From positions 558,001-622,000 of the forward strand of contig NW_023501047.1 of NCBI RefSeq assembly GCF_014066305.1: a DNA stretch of 64,000 nt, read 5' to 3'. Both the position numbers and the translations under genes were made by a program. Of the stretch, positions 24,041 to 34,817 are shown piece after piece. Numbering within the stretch: the stretch's first letter is position 1; each line of letters opens with the position of its first letter. The DNA comes from Letharia columbiana (lineage: Eukaryota > Ascomycota > Lecanoromycetes > Lecanorales > Parmeliaceae). The notes under the pieces are model-generated. The model was not told the origin of the DNA. It searched no databases and was given only the letters and a program-made list of their open reading frames with translations.

Positions 24041-25585
24041 CTATTCATCTCGATCTTTGGCGCCGAAATACGCTCTTGCAGATCCGACTCTCGAATGGTG
24101 ACCCAAAGGCGAACCGGGCCGTGACGACGACAACCCCTCGCTGCTTTTCAATGGAGTTGTGGGCAACCTGAGCGGTGGTTCATTCTCTCTTGACTTTTGC
24201 TCATCGATGGTTGTTTTCTCGTAGCTGTGTATTTGTATCGGAGGTGGAGGTGGCGCTCGCTCGTAGACGCTATTATATAAGTAGGTTGCAAATACGACTA
24301 TGGAGGTGCCAATGAGGAACTATGCATCGGAGGTTAGCTGATGTTCATACCACCACCCACTGATGCTTGGTGACGGTGAAAGCTTACATTTGCAGTGACA
24401 GCGAATTCAAAGAACCAAACGCTGGCACACAAGCTGATCAAGATGCTGATGCTCATTGCAAAGCTCTTGGCGATGTTATCCGCGTATTTGACACAAAGCG
24501 AGACCAAGATGCCTCCCAATGACTGAAAGGCGATGGTGATCCATACGAACCAATTATAGCCAACGAAAAAGCCATGATGGGCGATCTCCTCTCCGTCCAC
24601 GAACATCACTCCAATGAATAGAGCTGGGAATAGCGAGTAAAATGCTAACTGCACGTTCCGAATCCACAGAGAAGCTGGCGTGTTTGAATCTTTCAGGATC
24701 TTCTCAAAGTAAACAGAAGCCCCAGCAGAAACAATACAGCCTGAAATTGCAGCCGCAAGTCCAAGTATCGCGTTCATTTGCGGATTGATCAGTCCTTCAT
24801 CTTCCTGTATGCCCTCATAAGTTGCGGATCGTTTGTGCAAAGGAGCTGCCGCCGAGCCTCCAATGTGCCTCCAACTGTGCAAAGACCTAGAGAAATAAAA
24901 TCTGGATCGCGGAGCCTCGAACGGCGCCAATGCAGGGTCACTTGCGGGTATCTGCACGATGGCGACGCCCACCATCAGGAGTGCGAGAGCCAACCATTGC
25001 CGTGGGAACAGAGTTCGCTTCAGCAATAAGACGCTGAATATCGCGGTTGGGAGAATCTTGAATTGGTACGTGACCTGGAAGGTTGCAGAGTCCAGATTTG
25101 ATATCGCTATGTACTGCAAGGAATTCTGTAGAACATAAAGGCTAGCAGGAACTGCCAGCTTCCAACTGTCTCCTGTGAAAACTGCGCTTGTTACGCCGCT
25201 GAACAGGCTGGTGGCAGGCAGGGAAGGCGAAATGGTGCGTGATATATCGTAGAGGGCAAAGGTGAGGCATACAGTTAGCTTGATAACTTCATTCATGAAC
25301 ACTGCCGTGGATGTAAGATATCTTTGGCCGGCTATTAGTGGCATGATGCGTGAGTAATGTAGAAGCTAAATAGGCAGTCAGAGCAGAAATTGCCGGAAAT
25401 CAGTTGTGAGCGACATACTAAGATAAGTGCGGAATTCTGGATAGTGAGCTTTGCAACGTTGTCAGTATACTCCCATTGTCTTCAAATGGTTGCTGCTTGC
25501 CCACCGTAACCAAAGAGACCTGCTTCATGGGGAAGCCGAGCCACGTGGCCTCGTACTGACGTCGGGGCATCGCCCCCAGGCCCAT
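24041..25585 (-). CDS. UDP-galactose (nucleotide-sugar) transporter, Golgi
   Basis: Multi-pass membrane protein of the SLC35A / Gms1 family. Four exons splice to a start at 25585 and a tail ending DRDE. Signature parts are MKQVSLVTLTIQNSALILLL, HYSRIMPLIAGQRYLTSTAV, YVLQNSLQYIAISNLDSATF, VTYQFKILPTAIFSVLLL, VYFEKILKD, WIRNVQLAFYS and the C-terminal transmembrane segment FLIGTSIVVFATYLYNSVY. The family exchanges UDP-galactose for UMP across the Golgi membrane to supply galactosylation. About ten hydrophobic helices are visible. The cytosolic C-terminal tail is Pro/Ser-rich. Introns near 25504-25447, 25422-25370 and about 24389-24323 keep the frame. Exact sugar specificity is not provable from sequence. 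Confidence 0.93.
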
Positions 25586-26064
25586 ACTAGATATAGTCCT
25601 TGTGCTTTGCTACCGCTCGTCTGCAGATATCAAGACCGTGGCAGCTTTCTCGGCAGTCCTGGTGGTCCTGTCGATCCAATTGTGGGCCTGTTCCAACTCT
25701 TCTTAGATGACCACCAAATAGCGAGAATGGGTAGGGGGGAACTTGTTTTAGGTTGGTCTGATAGTGTGAAGGAACGTCTGATCTGTAGTAAAGGAATGTG
25801 ATGTTATGGACTGCTTGATTCATATATCCAAATGTGAGATTTCCCCAACGGCCGAGGGGGCGCATCGTGGAAAGGACTCAGCCCTACATCAATGCCCTAG
25901 GCGGAGAGCTTTTCTCCATGTTTGATGATGGAAATCTTCAGTTCAGGGTCAATCATTACTTTACAGAAGCGCGAGAGCTGTCAAATGCTCTTGGAAGATC
26001 TAGCTCTGCAACAAATGATCTTGGGTTTTAAAGCAACCGGTATCTGACAGCACTCTTTCCTTTC
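25586..26064. other. Intergenic spacer, transporter promoter
   Basis: About 0.48 kb between two minus-strand genes; promoter of the nucleotide-sugar transporter and 3' flank of the leucine-rich protein gene. No further feature seen. Confidence 0.5.
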
Positions 26065-28084
26065 TCAAGGCTTGTCCATTTCATACGCCAAACATCCTGT
26101 GGCTTCAAGAATCTTCCAGCATTGAGCGCTCGTTCTAAGCCCTAGTGACTCACTCTCCTGTCTCAGTGTCTTTCTATCCATTGCCCATTTTAGTACAGAT
26201 TGCTGCTGAGATACACTCATGATACCTTCAGCTCCCGCAGCCAGCCCAAGGATCCGCCTCCAAATATACTCCGGAAGCCCACAGGGAAGCTTTGTGCGAT
26301 AAATTGCTGTCTCCGTAAGTAGCGGGGCCGAGACGACCGGAATCCTGGGAGTCAATGGAGTTAGTGGAATGACAATTGGTGTAGAGGGAAGACAGCCGCT
26401 CTTCTTGGGGAATTGTGTAGTCCAGGGTGTGATTGGCTGGTTAGGATCCCGTTGTAATGTCAGCGGCGTCAACGGTTTGAGTGTCTTGGGAGTAATCCCG
26501 GGGACTTTGAGTGTCCTGACGATTGGAGTCTTAGTTTTCGGCGCCGGTGGTCGAGGCAGTGGTTCGTTTCTCGTCTGTGGCCGGATTTCCCGGCCCAAAG
26601 AAAGCATCTTAAACGCTGCTCGCCAGAGATCGTTGCTTTGGGGTCCAGCGTGTTGCAGCGTGGTTCCTTGTATCCTACTTCTCGCTCTATCAAGCTCGCT
26701 TCCCATAAGACCATCCTGTCCTGCTTGGTCAGAAAGCCCTGTTGAGGCAGTATTACGACATCGTCTGTCGTATGCACCAGCCCCGAGTCCGGGGTGAGAC
26801 CCAGATGCCCGTTTCAACATGTTGGTGGACATGATTGGAGTCTTGGGGAACTCAGGGGAATCGTCCGTCAAACAGTCTGAATAGCCATCCCGCATTACTT
26901 CCGCAAGCTCTAACACTTTGTGACCTGCACTGCCAAGTAGTGGATTTGGGAGATAGATGATGCCTCGACATTGTGACTGATCGTAAGATAATAATTGCTG
27001 TGCGGAAGCACCAGCCTTTGCGTGAGGGACTCGAGTCAGGAGTCTTTTGGGGACGTGGTGAATTGCAAGTATGTAAGAAAGGTGCAATGCGCCAGCTTCT
27101 GTCATTTCGCTGTTAGACAGCACAATATAGGGGACAGATCTGAGTCCCCGAGTGGTAGCGTATGTGAGTGGCGATTCTAGTTGGGAAGGAGGAAGACCAG
27201 CCTTTTGGGGGAATTTCGAACCTGAACAGAAAGTCAACCAGCTCTGCCAACTACGAGGCCGTTGACAAACCATGTCCTGAGCCTTTATGTCCGTCAGACT
27301 TCGGGCTGTTGTCCTCGTCGCTTCCCCAATCGTCTGGATCCGAGACAACACGCATTCTTCTCATTCCTCGCCCAAGCCCAGCAATATCCGTAGACGTTCT
27401 TCGTTCTTTACTCTGAATTTGCTCAAGGTCTGCAGGGAGCACTAGATCCACGGCCTCTTGCTTTGCGTAGACTCTAATCATCACCTCGAAAACCCTAGGC
27501 CCCCATGCATTGCGGCTGAGGTCTATTCTCCGAAGAAGGCAGCAAGAGCTGAAAGACATTAGAAAATCTTCCCAAATCGCAACCTCGGCTTCTGTGTTGA
27601 TGGTGATGCTGTTTCCAGAAAGGTCCAAGTCTCTTAGGTCGTTGCTTGCCAATCTGATAATGGGGGATAGAGCCTGGAGTGACGTGGCACTCAGCCGATT
27701 GTTTGTCAAGCAAAGCTCCTCCAGCCGGACTATTCTGCCTTGGTCGCCGTCATAGTTCAGGGACTCTACTAATGCCGACGCTACTTCAGCAAAACCTTCA
27801 TCAGTCAAGCCTTTTCCAGAGACATCAAGCTCGACAACTGGGTCTCTGAAAGCCGCCTTTGACCCAGCACTTGGTGGAATCCGTTTGACCTAATGAAGCA
27901 TTAGCCTAGTCAGGTCCAGCTGCACAGTTCCGCAAGCGTGGAGTCCGAAGGGCAATACCAGGTCTCTCGATATCGCCGTTCCAAGCTTCAACCCCTCGAT
28001 CTTCCGCTGTGACAATAGGTATCAGTCTTGTATCTACAGTGAAGCTGCATTATTGCTTACATTGATGTAAGTGAGTCTGCCCAT
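26065..28084 (-). CDS. Leucine-rich-repeat fungal protein, function unknown
   Basis: Spliced from 28084 (MGRLTYIN) through introns near 28060-28004 and 27954-27891, then a long exon with one more junction near 27250-27350. The N-terminal part has RNase-inhibitor-type leucine-rich repeats: VVELDVSGKGLTDEGFAEVA, LEELCLTNNRLSATSLQAL, LRDLDLSGNSIT and LLRRIDLSRNAWGPR. The middle is acidic and disordered. The C-terminal part carries a Thr/Pro-rich block (LTPLTPR, LKPLTPLTLQ) and a helical end (LPEYIWRRILGLAAGAEGI...) that could be a folded domain. LRR surfaces usually bind proteins; no partner or pathway can be named. The promoter side abuts a gene-poor 0.85-kb stretch. Confidence 0.82.
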
Positions 28085-28933
28085 TATGCGACAGACGAGT
28101 GGCTCTGTCGCAGAAACCTGTTTGTTGTGAGGATGTGCTCAGTCTTGAGAATGTTTGTCCAAGGCGAAGTGTTATATTGAAGTGCTGGCCCAAAGAGGCA
28201 GGGTGCAGGTATTCACAAGAAACGGAAGGCGTGGGTGCCTACGCGAAATGTTTAGAGCAGGCAAACTCTGTCCTCCAACAACACTTGACTAGAATTGTGA
28301 ATCGGCTGGATGTCTTGCGTATTGATGTAGCTTTCAATGCAAAGTCATTTCTGTCGAAGGAACTGTTACTCTGGCGTGGCCCATTCCTCGCAAGACTTGA
28401 ATCACACCAAGTAATCAATGGAAAATGTGGTTTGATGGGATTTAGAGAGATGTGGATGGGTGACACAAGGTCTCGGGAATTCTGGATCTTTGGATTACCT
28501 GGTCGGAAAGGCATGTTACAGCACTTTTCCCGCATTGCACGAACATTACTTGCTCTTAGCCCAATCATGACATGATTTGCCTGGAAGCCTTATGATAGTG
28601 AACATAGGAGTCCAATTCACAACACGTCGTGGCACATGTAATGTTTGTCGCCACTGGCTTCATGTGTGTGCATACACGAAGACTGGTAATTGTACGCAAT
28701 GACGAGTGCATCAGCCACCTCTTAGCACTCTATTGGTGGAGGATAGTGGTAATGTATACGCAGCAAGGAAACGGAAGAGGAAGCTACTCCACCTGAAAAA
28801 GCCGCCCATTCTATGTGATGATGCTTTACTGTCTCCAGCATGCTGGCTTAAAGCAGCGGCTAGTAAGCTGTCATATCCATTACAAATATTCTTTCCGTTC
28901 CGTGGTCTCGATTCTGGCCCCATCTATCCACGA
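28085..28933. other. Gene-poor region between LRR gene and NUDIX gene
   Basis: About 0.85 kb holding the LRR gene promoter and the NUDIX gene 3' flank. Frames up to about 158 codons are open, but none shows a domain or convincing splice sites. Confidence 0.45.
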
Positions 28934-29526
28934 CTACCGCACGATCGAGCTCTTGTTCAAGGCATCCAGCAGCTCAGGCCTTGGAGCCAATGCATCCTTG
29001 GCCTCTTGATACGACATCCACTGCCTTCCTCTCTTGTGCTTCTCCGGCCATTGCGTTGCCTCTTTCTCAACGCTGACCTCGTAAAACTGGAAGATCGCCT
29101 TTGGTGCATGGGCCGTAAGCTGTTCTGGCGAACGTTTGTCGGGAATTTTGCCGAGGTCGCGCTGTATCTTACACTCAATCCCAGCTTCTTCCCAAGCCTC
29201 GCGACAAGCTGCTTCTTCCGCGGTCCCTTCATCGGTCTCCCAACCACCCTTGGGGAGTACCCAGCCACCTCGACGTGCAGACTGAATGAGCAGAACCTTT
29301 TTCTTGTCGCTAGAGAGAGGGACTACACCAGCAACGAGTCGCTCGCCATGAGCGCCATACCCTGTCGAGGAAGAAATGTTAGCCAGCTGACCAGAAATTT
29401 GAACATCTACCGCAGTGTGCTTGCCTCGGAAAATTGCAAGTAGTGGGTCTATATTAGAAGTCTGAGGCTGGACTCACTTTGATTGTCCCGTCCAGTGCGA
29501 GCAGTAGAAGCAAGCTTCTGAGCCAT
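28934..29526 (-). CDS. NUDIX hydrolase, diphosphoinositol-polyphosphate / diadenosine-polyphosphate type
   Basis: Two exons: MAQKLASTARTGRDNQ from 29526, an intron of roughly 110 bases, then RYGAHGERLVAGVVPLS onward. The NUDIX box is complete: GGWETDEGTAEEAACREAWEEAG, preceded by RRGGWVLPKG, the signature of the DDP1/Aps1 (DIPP) subfamily, and followed by FYEVSVEKEATQWPE and KRGRQWMSYQEA. Enzymes of this group hydrolyse diphosphoinositol polyphosphates, ApnA dinucleotides and short polyphosphate in the cytosol or nucleus. Length, about 161 residues, is normal. A 245-codon plus-strand open frame covers the same DNA but is an antisense shadow. Substrate preference is inferred from subfamily resemblance only. 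Confidence 0.9.
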
Positions 29527-30717
29527 GTTGAGAGTCTGACTGTGGCTTTGGTGATAGGTCCTGGAGAGCTTCTCGTGCGCTGTATCTGGGGTGTTGAAGC
29601 GAGAGACTGCGGTGCTAAAGTAGTGACCTTGTTTGGAGACACACTGGAGGATGACTCTGGGTACCGGAGTATGTCAATTAGGCGGTAGGGCAATTGAAGA
29701 GGCTTGGGTTAGGGAAGGAAGACAACACGAAGGTGGAGAGGTCAAGGCGGAAGGCAGTGGTTTCGGAAGCTGGAGAACAGGTTCCTTCAAACCCGTGGGG
29801 GACGGGTTTGAGGATGGAGTATTATTCTGTCGTCAGAAGGCGTCTGCATTTTTTATTTATTTGGTGGAAGTGTTAATATTATTATTGAATTTTAGAATGG
29901 AACACGGAACAATAAACGTGGGCGGGGAGATGAAGTGGAAGGGACCATCACACCAGGCACTCGCCTGGGCTGCATGTTTTTGCTCCGACATCGTCGACCC
30001 CCACATGCTATGATAGACACCAAGTAATTGCTAGTACACAATTCGTTGAATCAGCAATCCGTCTTCGCGACTCTCTCGACGCTGTCCTGCCTTAATGAGA
30101 GTAGAGTACAGCTGCGCAGATTGTAGTGCAGGCATGTGCATGCGGATGGTCTCCGTCGATTTCACGCACTCCTCTCTCCATCGTCTGCAGTTATGAATCA
30201 ACTCCCTCGTAGCACCGACTCCCATCGCACAGCTTGTGGGAAAGCAAAGGTAATGCTTCAGATTGACCTATCATCACTCATTCTCGGCCGTCATGGATAT
30301 TCTATGCATGGGGGCGCATCATTCTATGCAGGCCCAATATTCCGATTGGATCATCGAGGTGCATCCGCACCACCCTACTATGCTAAACGTGCTATGTAAT
30401 TGCTAAATGGTCAGACCAGTCTCCGTACTTAGGACGGTAGGACTTTGAACGAATTTCGTCTAAGGACCGTGCGCGTTAATTGTGTCATGTAATAAGGTGG
30501 CATCTACGGTATTTCTATAGAACATTCGGGTTTATTCATCATAAATAATACTTCACTTTACAATAATCACACTCGAGTCCAGGGAAGCTGGCATGGTGGA
30601 AGGTTATCATACAACACTTCAAGTTTGACCCCCACCAGATTCAAGTACTTGAAGTAGAAAGTTCGGCGGCTATCTCAATTCCATACTATCCGTCCAAGTT
30701 AGAAGAACAGGCTTGTC
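29527..30717. promoter_or_regulatory. Divergent promoter region, NUDIX gene and ATE1
   Basis: About 1.2 kb between divergent genes. It must hold both promoters. No recognisable coding sequence, repeat or RNA gene; short frames only. Confidence 0.5.
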
Positions 30718-32911
30718 ATGCAGTCTCTCCCAGCTCCCGCCATGGAAGACTCCCTTTCCTTTCTCACTCCTACCGGTGAGCTGCCCCTGATACCACGCCA
30801 CCCGAGCTCTATCAAGCCCCCGTGCAGCTTTGGCTGGCTCATATTTTCCCCCACCCTATGTCCTTCACTCTCACGTTCCTTTTCCGAACAACTGCATAAT
30901 TTTATGGCTCAGCAGTGGCATGCTGATTGGGATAAAGGCTATCAGCGAAGTAGTTGCGGCTATTGCCATTCTAAACCAAAACGCACCCGTCAGCCTTCCA
31001 GTACCACGCCCGCTTTCGGCTTGCCTCTCCCTTGTCTTCGTATATCAGCCTCAGGTCCAAGCTGATTATCAGTCCTTCTTCAGGCGCTTCTGTAGGGCTC
31101 GTGTCTACTTCTCTACACCCTTCTGTCTATCAGATCTTGGTAGATCGAGGCTGGCGCCGGTATTATATCTTGATCTTCTCCGTCCTCGGCATTTTTGGAG
31201 AGTGTCTGGCTTATGCTTGACGTCTCTTAGATCTGGCACATATTACTACAAGCCTGACAATCGGCATTCGTGCTGTCCACATTACACTATTCGGTATCTT
31301 GAGATTCAGTCCTTTCCATGATATTTACTTATCAGTCATCCAGCTTAGATGCGACGGCATTTGATTCAAGAAGAGACCAACGTCAAGCGGTCAATCGATG
31401 GAACAAGTACGTAGTGGGACAAGATTACACCCATAAGGCTGCTAGATTCTGCCCAAAGAGTAGGGAGTAAGTGCCCTGATCGAAGTGCAGACGGCTTGGG
31501 AAGTCGACCAAGACAAAGATTAGGACCAGGAATTGAGGCTGAGTCTCGGCTGACGTCGTCGCGCCCCTTGACAGAGAGAAGAGGCATCGCAAAAACAACT
31601 TTGATGTCTACGAAGCTGTTCATGAGTCCGAGTATCACTGTATGCGACGGCCAATCGACACTCGGACGAAAGAGCCGATTGAACCAGCCCACGAATTTGA
31701 AGTAGCCCTAGAGCCAGACAACTTCACCGAGGAGAAGTGTGAAATGCCCCTGATTATTTTGACGTATGCTGTTCTGACAATTCCCCATACAGATACGCAC
31801 TCTTTGCAAACTATCAGAAAAAGGTCCATCATGAAGGTCCTTCTGATATTTCAAAAAATGGTTTCAAGCGCTTCCTTTGCTCCGGCTTACCTCGGAGTAC
31901 TCGTATTCATCATGGCAAAGCAAAGAAGATCGGCTCCTATCACCAGTGCTACCGATTAGATGGAAAATTGATTGCTCTAGGTGTACTCGATCTCCTTCCT
32001 CACTGTGTGAGCTCTGTTTATCTCATGTAGCTTGCCTAACCATAGAATACGAACTGCGGTCTTGCTCACATCAAGACAGGTACCATGAAGAGGTCAATGG
32101 ATGGAATTTTGGCAAAATTTCCGCACTTCGAGAAATCTCTCTAGCGCTTGAAGGCGACTATGAGTACTACTACATGGGTCGGTACATATTATAAAGAGTT
32201 CCAAGCTCATCCCGATCGATTGACTCTTCGACTAGGCTACTACATCCATTCATGTATCAAGATGCGGTACAAAGCAACATTCCATCCAACGTACATCCTA
32301 GGTCGGTAAGTCTTCCACTAGTTCTACGTAGAAGTCTGCTTATTGTCCATCAATACTAGACCCTCAGTCAAACGTCTGGGATCCTCTGGACTCGGAGATG
32401 ATGCAACGTCTTTCAACACGTAAATGGGTGTCTATGGCTGCTGAGCGGGTACTAGAAGTCTCCTCCAATTCTCTTACGATTTTCCTGCAGTCTGACCGGA
32501 CAACAACCTCGAGCTTTCGAAAAGAGTTGAACATGGGTCCCAGCAAATTCAAGTTCGCCCTTGAGTACATTAATGGGCAGGACCAAAAACAGGACTCCGA
32601 GGGCGAAGAAGTATCGAATGTGTTTCACGCAGGCACGCCAGGAGCTTTGTCCTTGGAGGAGTTAGATGAGAAAGTCGACCTTGGTCAGTGGAGTTTAAAA
32701 CTCGGGCAACGCCTCCTTAAGCTGAAGGTAAAGACAGCGTCATATTTGAGCGCTCTGTCATCACGAATGCTGCTAACATGTCGAACAGAACCTAGCTGGC
32801 TGGGACGAAAGTCAGACATCCGATTCGTCGTCGATTAAAGGGATCGCGGCAGAGCTAGCTGCTTGTATTGGGCCGGAATTGGTCCAAAAGACAGCGCTCC
32901 ATTTTGGGTAA
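30718..32911 (+). CDS. ATE1: Arginyl-tRNA--protein transferase ATE1
   Basis: Intron-rich gene whose exons join into an ATE1 protein: SLSFLTPTGYQRSSCGYC with the N-terminal cysteine pair, HPSVYQILVDRGWRRSGTYY, the CC pair in HSCCPHYTIRLDATAFD, YEAVHESEYHC, and the conserved C-terminal half (LIALGVLDLLPHCVSSVYLM, KISALREISLA, YYYMG then YYIHSCIKMRYKATFHP). ATE1 transfers Arg from tRNA to N-terminal Asp, Glu or oxidised Cys and feeds proteins into the Arg/N-degron pathway in cytosol and nucleus. Both cysteine motifs involved in metal/cluster binding are present. Start 30718 or 30742 (MEDSLSF) are both possible. About eight introns; the shortest I can define (about 31039-31082) is 44 bases. The end at 32909-32911 follows a final exon beginning NLAGWDESQ. 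Confidence 0.92.
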
Positions 32912-33097
32912 GAGCACATCAAAAGATTAACAGATCTGATGCCTTTCCTCTGCTATATCTTTGAATTTCAACAAGACGTGCGCAGTCTCTTCGCCAACCC
33001 ATAGTAAACGCGATTGCCAGGAACCGTCTACTCATTCTGCTTGGAGCACCACCAGTGGCCACAGGACGTCCACCACTTGTCCATAGACAGCCATATG

Positions 33098-33730
33098 CTA
33101 TTCAGCCTCCTTCCAAAAGCCATAGCCTTTGCCCGGTACGTTTGCTACGGAGCTTGTGTGGCTTCTTCGACAGCTCCAGACCTTTCCTTCGTATGTGACC
33201 TTGTCATTGAACACGTAGCTTGTATGATCCTGCCAATCTCGAACAGCTACACGCTGTTTGGGTTTGGGCTTCTTCGCACTAACACCTGCGTGCTTGTTCT
33301 TCCACATACCACCGTATCTGTAGTACAGATGATGCGGGCTTCCATCAATGACGCCACCGGAGACTTTTTTCCAGCAGTTTTTCGTGCAGACGAAGTACCA
33401 TACGGATGTGTCGTCGATGTTACAACGTACCAGGACATCGTTTGGGGCGTGACAAATGTCGCAAGGCTTGCGATAAGTTGAGGGAGACTTGGAGCGGGTT
33501 TGAGCCTTTGACAGGGCACATCTGTTCTGCGAATCGACGGGGGAAATCAGATTCTCTTCAGCTACTAATGAACCCATGAATTCGAAGTCAAGGTAATCAC
33601 GTAGGAAGGAATGAAGTTTTGTGCTCTGGCCCCATTGACGCGATAGTCGCCACTGCCGAATGACGCAGATCTCAAGTCGAACCAAAAAACTTCGGGCGTT
33701 GCTGTTTTCCCAAGCATTGCAAGCGTCCAC
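33098..33730 (-). CDS. Cysteine-rich protein with CBM5/12-like C-terminus, function unknown
   Basis: Single exon. The middle has a treble-cleft-like Cys pattern (CDICHAPNDVLVRC, then FVCTKNCWKKVSGG), followed by a conserved basic loop (YRYGGMWKNKHAGVSAKKPK). The last 45 residues (DWQDHTSYVFNDKVTYEGKV, then WSCRRSHTS and GYGFWKEAE) match the tryptophan and tyrosine spacing of a small chitin/cellulose-binding module of the CBM5/12 type. No signal peptide is visible, so secretion is doubtful. Met52 at 33577 is a likelier start than 33730, since the latter leaves only 14 bases before the divergent MGE1 start codon. The finger half alone is, from memory, seen in many ascomycetes without a name. 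I assign no function. Confidence 0.8.
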   Translation of the reverse strand: MDACNAWENSNARSFLVRLEICVIRQWRLSRQWGQSTKLHSFLRDYLDFEFMGSLVAEENLISPVDSQNRCALSKAQTRSKSPSTYRKPCDICHAPNDVLVRCNIDDTSVWYFVCTKNCWKKVSGGVIDGSPHHLYYRYGGMWKNKHAGVSAKKPKPKQRVAVRDWQDHTSYVFNDKVTYEGKVWSCRRSHTSSVANVPGKGYGFWKEAE

Positions 33731-33744
33731 TTCGCATCCACATT

Positions 33745-34584
33745 ATGATCCAGCGAAGTCTACTTCGACAGTCACGAGCATTTTGTGCAAAGTCGCGCTA
33801 CACACCTACTGCCTCACCCATAAGATCTCAAATTTCCCCATCACGTATACATCCGCTTCAGGAGAGGATAGTTGCAAGATATTATTCCTCAACAGACACG
33901 CCCAAAGATGGTGCCAGCTCCGATGCTACAGCGGCGGCGGAGGTCTCACACTCAGAGATCAAGGACAACGATCCGGTTAAAAAAGAACTCGAATCAAAGA
34001 GTAAAGAGATCATTGATTTAAAGGTCCGCCCCAAGCTGAGAAAACCCCAATGTTAATCTCCTCTCGCAACCTCACACGTCGATATGTAGGACAAGTATCT
34101 CCGCTCGGTAGCAGACTTCCGCAACCTTCAAGAACGCACAAAGCGCGACGTTCAATCAGCCCGCGACTTCGCCATCTCCCGTTTCGCTCAAGACCTGGTC
34201 GAGAGCGTCGATAACCTTGACCGAGCCCTCGGCACCGTGCCTTCAGAGAAATTGGGGCAAGCTGAGAGTAACAAAGAGCTGGTGCATCTGCATGACGGGC
34301 TGAGGATGACAGAGACAATATTGATGCAAACGCTCAAGAAGCATGGACTTGAGAGATTCGACCCGAGCGAGATTGGGGAACAATTCGATCCGAATTTGCA
34401 CGAGGCTACGTTCCAAACGCCGGTGGAGGGGAAGGATAATGGGAGTGTCTTTATGACGCAACAAAAGGGCTTCATGCTGAACGGCAGAGTCATAAGGGTG
34501 AGTGTATCTGGCTTGTACTTTCTGAGGTATTGAGACTAATTCTATTGTTAGGCTGCTAAGGTTGGAGTGGTAAAAAATGGCTGA
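33745..34584 (+). CDS. MGE1: Mitochondrial GrpE nucleotide-exchange factor MGE1
   Basis: Three exons. The N-terminus is a basic, Ser/Arg-rich mitochondrial presequence (MIQRSLLRQSRAFCAKSRY...) followed by a long helix (SKSKEIIDLKDKYLRSVADF, RNLQERTKRD) and the GrpE head: FAQDLVESVDNLDRALG, LRMTETILMQTLKKHGLERF, FDPNLHEATFQTP, ending KGFMLNGRVIRAAKVGVVKN. MGE1 drives ADP release from mitochondrial Hsp70 (Ssc1) in the matrix during protein import and folding. Introns lie near 34022-34089 and 34498-34552. The final 10-residue exon carries the family-typical R-AAKV end. It is head-to-head with the CBM-like protein gene and convergent with the mitochondrial PheRS gene. Confidence 0.96.
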
Positions 34585-34817
34585 GTGACGAGACGACTTT
34601 GTGATGAGTGCCTGTCATAGGTGCAGCTCTTGTATTTATTTTCTTGCGTTGGGGCTGGGCGAAGCGCTGTACAGTTACTACTCCCCTCTATGTTGGGGGT
34701 ATCCTTGCATTTCTGCCGGCATGAAGCAACACTCGAGTCATAGAGCTCGTTTTTCTCCTTCATACAGTATGCAAACACTGGCTCCGCCCATCAACCCATA
34801 TTCCATGTTAACCCATG

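Noticed and set aside
28706..29443. A 245-codon open frame on the plus strand
   Set aside because: It is the antisense of the NUDIX hydrolase exon, whose NUDIX box, subfamily signature and splice sites are intact on the minus strand.
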